A DNA stretch of 64,000 nucleotides from Photobacterium proteolyticum. GTDB taxonomy: Bacteria; Pseudomonadota; Gammaproteobacteria; Enterobacterales; Vibrionaceae. The notes under the pieces are model-generated. The model made no database searches. It was not told the DNA's origin and saw only the letters and a program-made list of their open reading frames with translations. The position numbers and the translations under genes are program-made. The stretch lies in NCBI RefSeq assembly GCF_001939735.1, contig NZ_MJIL01000095.1:246914-310913 (forward strand), written 5' to 3'. Below are positions 8,710-17,388 of the stretch, in pieces. How positions within the stretch are numbered: the stretch's first letter is position 1; the number at the start of each line of letters is the position of its first letter.

Positions 8710-8817
8710 ATGGACAAACTTTTTTCGATGCTAAATAAGGCCACGGCACTGCTGGCTATGCTCATGTTTATTGCTGGCGGCGGTATGGCGCTGTTTGTCA
8801 TGTTTTACGGCAATTAA
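8710..8817 (+). CDS. Very small single-span membrane protein (35 aa)
   Basis: Short frame of 35 codons with GAGG nine bases before the ATG. It encodes MDKLFSMLNK followed by one hydrophobic helix (about residues 11-31) and ends FYGN. The Lys residues on the N-terminal side suggest a cytoplasmic N-terminus. It resembles the class of bacterial small membrane proteins that bind larger complexes, but I recognise no family. It lies 143 bp after the Nudix stop and before a terminator that belongs to the opposite strand. Confidence 0.55.
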   Translation: MDKLFSMLNKATALLAMLMFIAGGGMALFVMFYGN

Positions 8818-8868
8818 TACAGTCAACGCCACACAGCCACCAGGCAAACAGGCAAGCTCTTTAACAAA

Positions 8869-8902
8869 CGGTAACGCCTGGACATTGTGTCAGGCGTTAC
8901 CG
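8869..8902 (-). terminator. Terminator of the leftward valine-degradation operon
   Basis: Perfect 12-bp arms (8869-8880 and 8891-8902) around a 10-nt loop. Read on the minus strand it is followed by TTTGTTAAA. It lies 36 bp past the stop of the SDR gene, the last gene of the operon. Confidence 0.7.
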
Positions 8903-8937
8903 CGATACATCGCGCCTAAGGTCTACTTAGGAATTGA

Positions 8938-9696
8938 CTACATTCGCATACCGCCATCAACTTCAAGTACCCGACCAGTGAAATAATCGTTTTCCAGAAT
9001 GTATTTCACGGCATGTGCAATTTCACAGGCCTCTCCCATCCTGCCAACCGGGACCATTTTCTTCAGTCGCTCGATGGCCTCCGGCTTTAACTGATCTGCC
9101 ATCGCTGTCTGCACAATCCCGGGAGCAACTGCTGCTGCACGAATACCATACCTTCCAAGCTCTTTCGCCCAGCACACTGCCATGGTTGCGACGGCGGCTT
9201 TTGAGGCCGAATAATTAGTCTGACCGATATTACCGGCTCGGGAGACACTTGAGATGTTAATGATTACTCCTTGGCTATCGGAAGCAATCATCTGTAATGC
9301 AGCCTCTCGACCACACAAGAAAGTCCCTGTCACATTCACATCCATCACAGTCTTGAATTGCTCCAGTGACATCTTGCTGATCTCACCTTCTTTTTGCTTA
9401 ACCAGTAAACCATCGCGTAATACCCCGGCGTTGTTTACTAGCCCGTTTAACTGACCAAAATCATCAATCACACTCGAGAAGACGTCTTCAACACTCTTCT
9501 CGCAGGTTACATCGGCTATATATATCAACGCTTTGGTACTGAGCATCTGGCACTGCGACTGAGTTTGCTTCAAGCCATCTTCATTAACATCAATAAGAGC
9601 CAGCTCAGCACCAGCCTGTGCCAAAGTAACTGCCATCATTTGGCCTAGTCCCTGCCCGGCCCCTGTAATTGCAATGACACTCTGCTTCAAATCCAT
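8938..9696 (-). CDS. SDR-family oxidoreductase, FabG-like, in the valine/isoleucine operon
   Basis: Classical short-chain dehydrogenase of 252 residues. Features: nucleotide-binding GAGQGLGQ near the N-terminus, NNAGV, catalytic Ser in INISSVS, YSASKAA holding the YxxxK pair, and APGIVQT. It probably oxidises or reduces a 3-hydroxy/3-oxoacyl-CoA or related intermediate with NAD(P). It is the last gene of the leftward operon behind mmsB, so a role in 3-hydroxyacyl-CoA oxidation, for instance in isoleucine breakdown, is an inference from position. A GGGGAGG site precedes the ATG. Confidence 0.87.
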   Translation of the reverse strand: MDLKQSVIAITGAGQGLGQMMAVTLAQAGAELALIDVNEDGLKQTQSQCQMLSTKALIYIADVTCEKSVEDVFSSVIDDFGQLNGLVNNAGVLRDGLLVKQKEGEISKMSLEQFKTVMDVNVTGTFLCGREAALQMIASDSQGVIINISSVSRAGNIGQTNYSASKAAVATMAVCWAKELGRYGIRAAAVAPGIVQTAMADQLKPEAIERLKKMVPVGRMGEACEIAHAVKYILENDYFTGRVLEVDGGMRM

Positions 9697-9726
9697 ATGT
9701 CTGCCTCCCCTGAATAGAATTTAGGC

Positions 9727-10638
9727 TCAATTGTTGGTTTTCTTGTCACGGTAGAACTCGAACATGCTGGAGAAATCCAGTAACTCATTGCCTTTTGCGT
9801 TATGAAGTGCATAAAGGTTTCTGGCCAAAGCCCCCATAGGAATGGCCGACTGGCTATGAAGGGCGGCATCCATCCCCAAACCAAGATCTTTGAGCATTAA
9901 CTTACTCATAAACCCCGGCTGGTAAGCGTTGCTAGCAGGCGCTTTATCCGTTACACCAGGGCACGGGTTATACAGCTCCAGAGCCCAATTACGCCCAGAA
10001 CTCTGCAGCATGATATCTGAAAGGACTTTGGGGTCGAGGCCGTTATCAATGCCCAGGCTTAATGTCTCACACGTCCCCGACATCAAAATACCTAACATCA
10101 GGTTATTACATATTTTGGCCATTTGTCCGTCACCGGCCTTACCCGCATGGAAGATGTTCTTTCCGACATGTTTAAGAGTCTCTTGCGCTTTCTCAAAACC
10201 GCTGTCAGTACCGCCAACAATAAATGTCAGTGTTGCAGCTTGTGCCCCGGCGACACCACCGGAAACAGGGGCATCAACAAACTCGAACCCCTTCTTTGCA
10301 GCCTCTGCGGCCACGATACGAGCCGACTCAGGATCGATTGTCGAAGAGTCAATCAGGAAAGTATCATCATCAACAAGGTTAAGCAGCCCGACGCCTCCAT
10401 GATGATCGCCAAGATAGACAGCCCTAACATGTTCACCGGCAGGAAGCATCGTAATAACAATGTTTACTCCCTTTACCACCTCTTCAGGAGACGAGGCAAC
10501 AAAGGCACCGTGGCTTTCAAGCTTTTTTGCCGCCTCGGTATTCAAATCATAAACTCTTACGTTACAGCCAGCTTTCAATAGATTTTGAGCCATTGGGTTG
10601 CCCATGTTACCCAACCCGATAAACGCGATGGTGCTCAT
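9727..10638 (-). CDS. mmsB: 3-hydroxyisobutyrate dehydrogenase
   Basis: NAD-dependent beta-hydroxyacid dehydrogenase of 303 residues that converts 3-hydroxyisobutyrate to methylmalonate semialdehyde in valine catabolism. The N-terminus carries the Rossmann motif FIGLGNMGNPMAQNL. DAPVSGGVAGA is the substrate-binding signature and GKAGDGQMAKICNNL contains the catalytic Lys. Its product is the substrate of the upstream mmsA gene product, and it follows the 3-hydroxyisobutyryl-CoA hydrolase that makes its substrate. An AGGAGG site lies before the ATG. Confidence 0.94.
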   Translation of the reverse strand: MSTIAFIGLGNMGNPMAQNLLKAGCNVRVYDLNTEAAKKLESHGAFVASSPEEVVKGVNIVITMLPAGEHVRAVYLGDHHGGVGLLNLVDDDTFLIDSSTIDPESARIVAAEAAKKGFEFVDAPVSGGVAGAQAATLTFIVGGTDSGFEKAQETLKHVGKNIFHAGKAGDGQMAKICNNLMLGILMSGTCETLSLGIDNGLDPKVLSDIMLQSSGRNWALELYNPCPGVTDKAPASNAYQPGFMSKLMLKDLGLGMDAALHSQSAIPMGALARNLYALHNAKGNELLDFSSMFEFYRDKKTNN

Positions 10639-10671
10639 GATAAACCTCCTGCGTAATAAAGATAATATTGG

Positions 10672-11850
10672 TTAGTTCATTGTTAATGATTGACCTAATG
10701 TGGCCAGAGGATTCTCAGATTCATCCCAAAGCGGGGTAAACAAGGAGTCAATGACACTTTGGTCAACTTCACTCAAAGTTGTATAAAGCCAATCTGGTTG
10801 ACCGCATTTATCTATCAACCTTGCCCTGACTCCCTCTTGAAACTCACCAAGTAAACCGCAATGCACAGATAGACTTAATTCAAGCCGAAAACACTCTTCC
10901 AGCGACAAGTGGTGATATTGAGTCAACTGACGAAAGCAAATATTGGCTGTAATTGGGCTGCCTTCCTCAAGCGTTCTTTTTGCTCTTTCCAGCCAACGGT
11001 TATCTCCTTCAATCGACATGATCTGGCGGGAGATATCAACCAAATCATCCGCTTTACAGGCGAGCTGAATCTGAGAAAAGTAAGGGCCGATATAACTAAC
11101 CGGACGATGTGGGTCTGCGGTATCGGCAAAGCCAGTCAACATCTCTGTGACCAACTCCTTGTTGAACGTCAAATCACCATCAGCAACTTTGTTACTTTTG
11201 ACCCAATTGCTACCCTGTAACTTCTCAAGCACTGACTGCTTCTGTTCGGGTATTAACATATGCTCCGACATCCCTAATTCAAGCGCATCAGTAGCGTTGA
11301 TCTGTGCGCCGGTAAGCCCAAGAAACATACCAATACCGTCAGGAAGTTTGTTCAGAAACCAGGTTCCGCCAACATCCGGATATAGCCCGATACTTATCTC
11401 TGGCATGGCCAACCTGGAGGTGGGCGTCGTGACTCTATGGCTGGCACCCATATAGAGGCCCATCCCGCCCCCCATTATTATTCCTTCCCCCCACACTATC
11501 ACCGGCTTGCTGTAGCGATAAATTAAGTAATCACAGCCGTATTCAACCGTAAAGTACTCTGTAAGAAATTGCTTTGCCGTTTCGGCCTGCCCTTCTCTCT
11601 CTGACGCAGCACGCATCATGTTATACATGGTGCGGACATCACCTCCTGCGCAAAACGCCTTCTCACCAACGCCATGCAGAAAGACGCACACGATACGTTC
11701 ATCGCTCTCCCATACTTCCAGCTTTGCTTTCAGTTGCCTGAGCATATCCAGTGTCAGCGCATTGAGCGAGGCTGGGTTGTCTAGTTCCACTACCCCAATC
11801 TTGTTCCCATCAACACAATCAAGCTCACTGCAGTTCACTTTGCCAACCAT
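10672..11850 (-). CDS. 3-hydroxyisobutyryl-CoA hydrolase (crotonase superfamily)
   Basis: Crotonase-fold hydrolase of 392 residues, longer than ordinary enoyl-CoA hydratases and matching the HIBCH type. It releases 3-hydroxyisobutyrate from its CoA ester in valine degradation. Visible signatures are EKAFCAGGDVRTMYN, WGEGIIMGGGMGLYMGASHRV and MPEISIGLYPDVGGTWFLNK; the Glu and Asp of the last segment fit the HIBCH catalytic positions. The extra C-terminal region (FRLELSLSVHC...) is also typical. It sits between the hydratase and mmsB genes, which is the pathway order. Confidence 0.9.
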   Translation of the reverse strand: MVGKVNCSELDCVDGNKIGVVELDNPASLNALTLDMLRQLKAKLEVWESDERIVCVFLHGVGEKAFCAGGDVRTMYNMMRAASEREGQAETAKQFLTEYFTVEYGCDYLIYRYSKPVIVWGEGIIMGGGMGLYMGASHRVTTPTSRLAMPEISIGLYPDVGGTWFLNKLPDGIGMFLGLTGAQINATDALELGMSEHMLIPEQKQSVLEKLQGSNWVKSNKVADGDLTFNKELVTEMLTGFADTADPHRPVSYIGPYFSQIQLACKADDLVDISRQIMSIEGDNRWLERAKRTLEEGSPITANICFRQLTQYHHLSLEECFRLELSLSVHCGLLGEFQEGVRARLIDKCGQPDWLYTTLSEVDQSVIDSLFTPLWDESENPLATLGQSLTMN

Positions 11851-11870
11851 TGTCTACCTCATTATTTTGA

Positions 11871-12653
11871 TTACTTGTTCTTCCATTGGGGTGGACGCTT
11901 GTCCAAAAACGCCTTCACACCTTCAGCTTGATCTTCGGTATCAAACAACTGAACAAACAATTCACGCTCTTTCATCAGACCATGTTGCAATGGCGCTGTC
12001 CGGCAGTTCTGAATCAGCTTCTTACAAGCAGCCACAGATGAAGGAGACTGGTTAGCTACAGAATTAGCCAGCTTCATGGCGCTCTCAAGCCCCTGCCCCG
12101 ACGCCACGACTTCTTCAACCAAGCCAATTTCAAGCCCCTGAGAGGCGCTAACCCGATCCCCGCACAAGATCATTCGTTTCGCCCAACCTTCTCCCACCAG
12201 CCAGGTCAGATTCTGCGTACCTCCGGCACATGGCAACAGACCAACCTTGGCTTCTGGCAATGCCATTTCGGCATGGGCCTCAGCAACTCGTATATCACAA
12301 GCCAGTGCAACTTCAAGCCCACCTCCCATGGCGAACCCATTGATTGACGCGATGGATACCCCACGAAAAGCAGATAAAGTCTCAAAAGCCATCCCAAAGC
12401 ACTGAGCCATTTCAACTGCCACGGCTTTATCACCATCGGCGAATAATTTCAGATCAGCGCCGGCAGAAAAGAACTTCTCGCCCTGCCCGGTTATCACCAA
12501 GGCATAGACATGTTTATCTTTGTTCAATATCTCGATTATCTTTCTGAGCTGAACAAGACTCTCTGCCGTCCAGGTGTTCGCTGGTGGGTTATTCATGGTA
12601 AGCACGGCGACATGGCCGTCAATGTCGACTAAAATCGCGTTGTTGTCTGACAT
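11871..12653 (-). CDS. Enoyl-CoA hydratase, valine/isoleucine operon
   Basis: Crotonase-family hydratase of 260 residues, predicted to hydrate methacrylyl-CoA or tiglyl-CoA. The CoA-binding loop EKFFSAGADLKLF and the oxyanion/catalytic segment NGFAMGGGLEVALACDIRVA are present. The following ALPEAKVGLLPCAGGTQNL contains Glu of the catalytic pair. The operon context (acyl-CoA dehydrogenase upstream, HIBCH downstream) assigns the step. An AAGGAAG site precedes the ATG. Confidence 0.9.
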   Translation of the reverse strand: MSDNNAILVDIDGHVAVLTMNNPPANTWTAESLVQLRKIIEILNKDKHVYALVITGQGEKFFSAGADLKLFADGDKAVAVEMAQCFGMAFETLSAFRGVSIASINGFAMGGGLEVALACDIRVAEAHAEMALPEAKVGLLPCAGGTQNLTWLVGEGWAKRMILCGDRVSASQGLEIGLVEEVVASGQGLESAMKLANSVANQSPSSVAACKKLIQNCRTAPLQHGLMKERELFVQLFDTEDQAEGVKAFLDKRPPQWKNK

Positions 12654-12698
12654 AATGGCTTCCTTTATCTCTGTTGGCTTGGTCTATCCAAGTTCGAA

Positions 12699-13868
12699 TT
12701 AAAGTAGCTCGGTTCCTTCTTTCAGTACCCGCCGTGAAATAATAAGCCTCATGATCTCATTGGTTCCTTCTAGGATTTGATGGACTCTTACATCACGGAA
12801 ATGGCGTTCCAGCGAATACTCTTTGATATAGCCATATCCACCGTAGAGTTGCAGTGCCTGATCGCAAACCTTGAAACCAATGTCTGTCGCAAACCGCTTC
12901 GCCATCGCGCAGTATGCTGTCGCTTCGGGATCTTGTCGGTCTAGCTTGGTTGAGGCATAGCGCACCAACTGCCTGGCTGCGACCAATTCTGTTGCCATAT
13001 CTGCAAGCTTGAACTGAACCGACTGAAATTGAGACAGTGACTGGCCAAATTGCTGCCGCTCGGTCACATATTGCTTTGCCTGATTAAGGGCATGCTGGGC
13101 CGTACCTAGCGAGCAAGATGCAATGTTTATCCGCCCGCCATCTAACACCTTCATCGCAAATTTGAAGCCTTCTCCCTCACTACCGAGCAAGTTAACAGCA
13201 GGGACTTCAACATTTTCAAATGTCACAGCACGGGTTGGCTGGCTATTCCAACCCATTTTAGGCTCTTTTCTTCCGTAGCTGATCCCGGCAGCCTCCGCCG
13301 GTACAATAAAGGCTGAAATACCACTTGCTCCAGTCGCTTTCGAACCATCACTGCCAGTTCTTGCCATTACTACAAGCACATCCGTTTCACCTGCGCCGGA
13401 GATAAAAGCCTTGGCTCCGTTAAGCACATAACTATCACCCTTCTTAACAGCCGTTGTGGTTAGTGATGCTGCATCGGATCCGGCATTGGCCTCGGTCAGA
13501 CAATAAGAAGCCAACCATTCTCCCGTCAGTAATTTCGGACAAAACGCCGCCTTTGCCTGCTCGGTAGCAAACGAGGCAATCATCCAGCTAACCATGTTAT
13601 GAATGGTCATAAAGGCCGTGGTTGAGGTGCAGCCCATCGAAAGCTGCTCGAAGATAATAGAGGCATCCAGGCGACTTAGCCCTAACCCTCCCTGCTCTTC
13701 CGGCACATATAGACTCAGAAAGCCTAGTTCACCCGCTTCTCTTAGCACCTCTTTAGGAAATATCTGCTTTTCATCCCATTCAGCCGCCTGTGGCGCCAAA
13801 CGTTCATTGGCAAACTGACGGGCAGTTTCAGCAAAAGCACGTTGTTCTTCATTGAGTTCAAAATCCAT
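12699..13868 (-). CDS. Acyl-CoA dehydrogenase, probable isobutyryl-/short branched-chain type
   Basis: FAD-dependent acyl-CoA dehydrogenase of 389 residues. The N-terminal helical part starts MDFELNEEQRAFAETARQFA, the FAD/substrate segment is YCLTEANAGSDAASL, and the C-terminal catalytic-base motif is QILEGTNEIMR, where the Glu is the general base in most of the family. Placement between mmsA and the enoyl-CoA hydratase makes isobutyryl-CoA or 2-methylbutyryl-CoA the likely substrate. It differs from the isovaleryl-CoA enzyme encoded at 17389, which carries its catalytic Glu elsewhere. Confidence 0.92.
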   Translation of the reverse strand: MDFELNEEQRAFAETARQFANERLAPQAAEWDEKQIFPKEVLREAGELGFLSLYVPEEQGGLGLSRLDASIIFEQLSMGCTSTTAFMTIHNMVSWMIASFATEQAKAAFCPKLLTGEWLASYCLTEANAGSDAASLTTTAVKKGDSYVLNGAKAFISGAGETDVLVVMARTGSDGSKATGASGISAFIVPAEAAGISYGRKEPKMGWNSQPTRAVTFENVEVPAVNLLGSEGEGFKFAMKVLDGGRINIASCSLGTAQHALNQAKQYVTERQQFGQSLSQFQSVQFKLADMATELVAARQLVRYASTKLDRQDPEATAYCAMAKRFATDIGFKVCDQALQLYGGYGYIKEYSLERHFRDVRVHQILEGTNEIMRLIISRRVLKEGTELL

Positions 13869-13893
13869 CTTCGTCTCCCTTAGCGTTGGTAAA

Positions 13894-15387
13894 TCAACGT
13901 AGGTGGATCGTCAAATTTGGTCCGGTTGGAATATCATCATCAAACCACCGAGAGGTGACTGTTTTTGTCTCAGTGTAAAAACGAACAGCCTGCTTGCCAT
14001 ACGCATGCAGATCCCCGTAAAAACTCCCTCGCCACCCGGTAAAAGAGAAGAAAGGTAACGGCACCGGAATAGGTACATTAATACCAACCTGACCGACTTC
14101 AATTTCATGCTGATACTTACGGGCAGCAGCACCACAGGCGGTGAATATTGATGTGCCGTTGCCGTACGGGTTGGCATTGACGAGCGCAATAGCCTCTTCC
14201 AACGTATCGACTTCAACACAGAGCAATACCGGACCAAAAATCTCTTCCTGATAGACAGACATTGACGTTTGAACACTACTGAATAGTGTCGGTGCAACCC
14301 AATTGCCATCTGGATAGCCTTCAACCTCACAGTGGCTACCGTCCAGCTCACAGACAGCACCTTGATCTTTACCCTCGCGGATCAGACGTAAAACACGATC
14401 TTTGGCTTTTTGGCTGATCAAAGGGCCATAGCCGGCATTTTCGTCATCCCAAGACCCGGGCCGGATCTTTGCCATAGCCTGCTTTAACTCTGGTATCCAT
14501 TCCTTGGTACCATCAACCAGCACCGCCACAGAAATTGCCATACATCGCTGGCCAGCAGCACCAACAGATGAACCCACCAGGTTATTAATTACCTGCTCTT
14601 TGTTGGCATCCGGCATCACAACCATATGGTTTTTTGCCCCGGCAAACGCTTGAACACGTTTGAGATGATGAGTCCCTGTCTGGTAGATATGACGGGCAAC
14701 TGGCACCGAACCAACAAAAGAAATCGTTCTAATTTTCGGGTGCGCCAATAAATAGTCCACCTGCTCCCGTTGGCCATGAACAATTTGTAACACGCCTTTT
14801 GGGGCACCGGCTTGTTCAAACAGTTCGGCCAGCCGAATGGAAGTCAGAGGCACTTGATCAGAAGGTTTCAGTACAAAGGTATTACCTGCGGCTATGGCCA
14901 TCGGGAACATCCATAACGGTATCATCGCCGGAAAGTTAAATGGTGTTATCCCACTACAGACTCCTAGTGGCTGCATGATCGAATAAGTATCGATCTCTTT
15001 GGCGACGTTCTCGACCGTTTCCCCCATCATGAGGCTGGCGATATTGGCAGCCTGCTCAACCACTTCAATCCCACGCCAGACATCCCCTTTGGCATCGGCA
15101 AATATCTTTCCTGTTTCACTGGAAAGCAACGTGGCTATTTCATCATGATGGGTTTTCAGCAATTGCTGATAGTTCAGCATTAACCGGGAACGTTCCGGCA
15201 CCGGCACCTCTTTCCATGATTTGAAAGTCTCGTAAGCGCTCGATATAGCCTCTTCAATTTCATCTTCTGTCGCACAAGGTAGCTTGGCTATAACACTGTT
15301 ATCTGCCGGGTTGGTAACGTCTACCCATTGCAGTGATTGCGACTGACGGAACTCACCATCAATATATAAAGGAACATGTTGGGTCAT
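13894..15387 (-). CDS. mmsA: Methylmalonate-semialdehyde dehydrogenase (CoA-acylating)
   Basis: Aldehyde dehydrogenase family enzyme of 497 residues that converts methylmalonate semialdehyde plus CoA and NAD to propionyl-CoA, the end of valine breakdown. Motifs are ITPFNFPAMIPLWMFPMAI, FVLKPSDQVP, SFVGSVPVAR and the nucleophile segment GAAGQRCMAIS (Cys282). The region NPYGNGTSIFT and PIPVPLPFFSFTGWRGSF are characteristic of the acylating subgroup. A lone ATG with GAGCAA upstream is used. The thiolase gene precedes it by 78 bp. Confidence 0.95.
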   Translation of the reverse strand: MTQHVPLYIDGEFRQSQSLQWVDVTNPADNSVIAKLPCATEDEIEEAISSAYETFKSWKEVPVPERSRLMLNYQQLLKTHHDEIATLLSSETGKIFADAKGDVWRGIEVVEQAANIASLMMGETVENVAKEIDTYSIMQPLGVCSGITPFNFPAMIPLWMFPMAIAAGNTFVLKPSDQVPLTSIRLAELFEQAGAPKGVLQIVHGQREQVDYLLAHPKIRTISFVGSVPVARHIYQTGTHHLKRVQAFAGAKNHMVVMPDANKEQVINNLVGSSVGAAGQRCMAISVAVLVDGTKEWIPELKQAMAKIRPGSWDDENAGYGPLISQKAKDRVLRLIREGKDQGAVCELDGSHCEVEGYPDGNWVAPTLFSSVQTSMSVYQEEIFGPVLLCVEVDTLEEAIALVNANPYGNGTSIFTACGAAARKYQHEIEVGQVGINVPIPVPLPFFSFTGWRGSFYGDLHAYGKQAVRFYTETKTVTSRWFDDDIPTGPNLTIHLR

Positions 15388-15465
15388 AATTGCTCCTCAG
15401 GGTTTATCACCCTGTATAAATAGAAGGGAAAATTCGTGAATAATATTTTTCATACACAAAGTGTA

Positions 15466-16677
15466 CTAACCAGAGTTCGCTGGAACTTCAATAGCTATGG
15501 CCGTCGCTTCACCTCCCCCTATACATAGCGAAGCAATGCCTTTCAATGTCTGCTTTTTCGTCTTGGCTTGTTGCTTGTTGTTCAGAGCATGAATTAAGGT
15601 AACGAGAATTCTCGCACCACTTGCTCCTATTGGATGACCAAGTGCGCAAGCTCCTCCGTGAACATTAACCTTTGCCGGATCTAGCTCCAGCTCACGAACG
15701 GCTATCTGGGTCACAACAGCAAAGGCCTCATTAATTTCCCACAAATCGACATCATCGACGGACCATTCAAGTTCGGAAAGTAATTTGCGGATGGCATAAA
15801 CAGGTGCTGTTGTAAAATCAGCTGGCCGCTGTGCATATGTCGCGTGCCCTTTGATGATGGCGAGAGGTGCAAGCCCTTGCTGGCTGGCCGACTCGGCATC
15901 CATCACCAACAGAGCTGCCGCGCCATCAGAAATTGAGCTGGAATTGGCTGCGGTAACACTTCCGTCTTTGGCAAAAGCCGGCTTGAGTGCAGGGATCTTC
16001 TTGATGTTTATTTCGCCAGGATGCTCATCTTGAGAAACTAAGATGACTCCGTGTTTACTTTCTTTCTTAACGGATACTATTTCTTGGTCAAACATCTGAT
16101 GTTGCTGCGCAGCAACAGCCCGTTCAACAGACATAGCTGCCCATTGATCCATCTCTTCGCGGGAAAACTCAAATTTATCTGCCACCTGCTGAGCATAAAC
16201 GCCCATTAAATGTCCGTCATAGGCATCTTGCAGACCATCAAGAAACATATGGTCGTAAACAGTGTGATGACCTAATCGCATTCCGCTGCGAGCTTCTTTT
16301 TGCAAATACGGTGCATTGGTCATGCTTTCCATTCCACCCGCGATAATGGCTTTGGCGCAGCCAGCGCAGATTAAGTCATTCGCAAGCATGACAGATTTCA
16401 TCCCGGACCCGCAGACCTTATTTATGGTGGTACAGCCAACCGAATGTGGCAGCCCCGCACCAAGGGCGGCCTGCCTTGCCGGAGCCTGGCCGCACCCGGC
16501 AGGTAACACGCATCCCATGTAAACTTCATCAATCTCTGACGGAGTGATTGCTGCCTCTTCGAGCACAGCTTGAATGGCAAACTGCCCCAATTCCGGTGCC
16601 GAGAATGAAGAAAATTGCCCCTGAAAGCTTCCGAGAGCAGTACGGCGTGCTGCGACAATCCAAACGTTTTTTTCCAT
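15466..16677 (-). CDS. Acetyl-CoA C-acyltransferase (thiolase)
   Basis: Thiolase of 403 residues, first gene of the leftward operon. The acyl-enzyme Cys is Cys89 in NKVCGSGMKSVM; His is in GGACALGHPIGASGAR and the second Cys in ASLCIGGGEATAIAIE. It would cleave acetoacetyl-CoA, or 2-methylacetoacetyl-CoA from isoleucine, to acetyl-CoA and a shorter acyl-CoA. It could also serve the acetoacetate made by the leucine arm encoded on the other strand. The start is 84 bp from the nearest LiuR-like site, so its transcript is probably regulated from there. Confidence 0.93.
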   Translation of the reverse strand: MEKNVWIVAARRTALGSFQGQFSSFSAPELGQFAIQAVLEEAAITPSEIDEVYMGCVLPAGCGQAPARQAALGAGLPHSVGCTTINKVCGSGMKSVMLANDLICAGCAKAIIAGGMESMTNAPYLQKEARSGMRLGHHTVYDHMFLDGLQDAYDGHLMGVYAQQVADKFEFSREEMDQWAAMSVERAVAAQQHQMFDQEIVSVKKESKHGVILVSQDEHPGEINIKKIPALKPAFAKDGSVTAANSSSISDGAAALLVMDAESASQQGLAPLAIIKGHATYAQRPADFTTAPVYAIRKLLSELEWSVDDVDLWEINEAFAVVTQIAVRELELDPAKVNVHGGACALGHPIGASGARILVTLIHALNNKQQAKTKKQTLKGIASLCIGGGEATAIAIEVPANSG

Positions 16678-16753
16678 TACTTCGCCCTCTTTGAAGACAG
16701 CAATAACAGTGAAAACTGAACATCTTTGATAATAGTCAGAGCCGGCTCAATTT

Positions 16754-16770
16754 CTTGACGTTTACGTAAG
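16754..16770 (+). promoter_or_regulatory. LiuR-type operator, copy 1
   Basis: The 17-mer CTTGACGTTTACGTAAG. On the other strand the neighbouring copy reads CTTAACGTTTACGTAAA, so the two differ at only two positions and point in opposite directions. The core agrees with the LiuR consensus I remember from comparative genomics of gammaproteobacteria. TTGACG within it, with TAACAT 18 bp downstream, could be a -35/-10 pair for liuR. Confidence 0.75.
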
Positions 16771-16783
16771 CATAGCACTAACA

Positions 16784-16800
16784 TTTACGTAAACGTTAAG
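16784..16800 (-). promoter_or_regulatory. LiuR-type operator, copy 2
   Basis: Minus-strand CTTAACGTTTACGTAAA, an inverted near-copy of the site at 16754-16770, 13 bp away. On this strand TTAACG and TATGCT are 19 bp apart, the stretched spacing common for MerR-family targets. It could be the promoter of the thiolase-mmsA operon. Confidence 0.7.
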
Positions 16801-16948
16801 AAACAAACTGATCACACTTGTAATTCTGTTGGCAACCCGATGTACAGCATAATTGCCAAATGTAATCGCAGGCTGAGTTCAACATGTCAGTCCAGACTGT
16901 TGCCGGACCTCACCATATTGTGAGTCCGCGCCTTGAGGAGGCTGTAAA

Positions 16949-17326
16949 GTGGAGACTTTTAAAATCAGTGACTTAGCGAAGGAGTTCAACATCACAACCC
17001 GAAGTATTCGGTTTTATGAAGATGTCGGCCTGCTACACCCATCCAGAAACGGTAATACCCGGGTCTACAAACGCCGGGACAAAATCAGGCTCAAGCTGAT
17101 TTTACGAGGAAAGCGGCTAGGTTTTTCATTGGCTGAAATTCGCGAACTGTTCGAACTCTATGACACTAACCAAAGCCACACCCAGCTCAATGAGATGCTA
17201 AGGATCATTGACGATAAGCAGGCCATTTTGAAGCGCCAGCTTGATGATATCAATGTTGTGCTAAATGAGCTCCAGATTGCCAAAGCCCGTTGCCATCAGG
17301 CCCTGAACAACTCAGACACACACTGA
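16949..17326 (+). CDS. liuR: MerR-family regulator of branched-chain amino acid catabolism
   Basis: DNA-binding regulator of 125 residues. The N-terminal MerR winged helix-turn-helix reads FKISDLAKEFNITTRSIRFYEDVGLL, then a wing (RNGNTRVYKRRD) and a long dimerisation helix rich in Leu, Asp and Asn. It lacks the Cys-rich metal-binding tail of metal sensors. The start is GTG, with GAGGAGG seven bases upstream. It heads the liuABCDE genes and is divergent from the thiolase/mms operon, with two LiuR-like sites between. It probably represses or switches both operons in response to a CoA intermediate; the ligand is not visible here. Confidence 0.93.
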   Translation: METFKISDLAKEFNITTRSIRFYEDVGLLHPSRNGNTRVYKRRDKIRLKLILRGKRLGFSLAEIRELFELYDTNQSHTQLNEMLRIIDDKQAILKRQLDDINVVLNELQIAKARCHQALNNSDTH

Positions 17327-17388
17327 ATACGACCATTTAGATATCGAAATTACAGCTGTTCATCACAACTTGGTTAACCGGAGATGTT

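Noticed and set aside
11618..12055. Plus-strand frame across the 3-hydroxyisobutyryl-CoA hydrolase and hydratase genes
   Set aside because: It overlaps two conserved genes on the minus strand and encodes low-complexity Ser/Pro-rich sequence without a family.
16949..17326. Metal-sensing MerR protein (CueR/ZntR-like)
   Set aside because: The metal-binding Cys near the dimer helix end are missing and the neighbours are all leucine-degradation genes.
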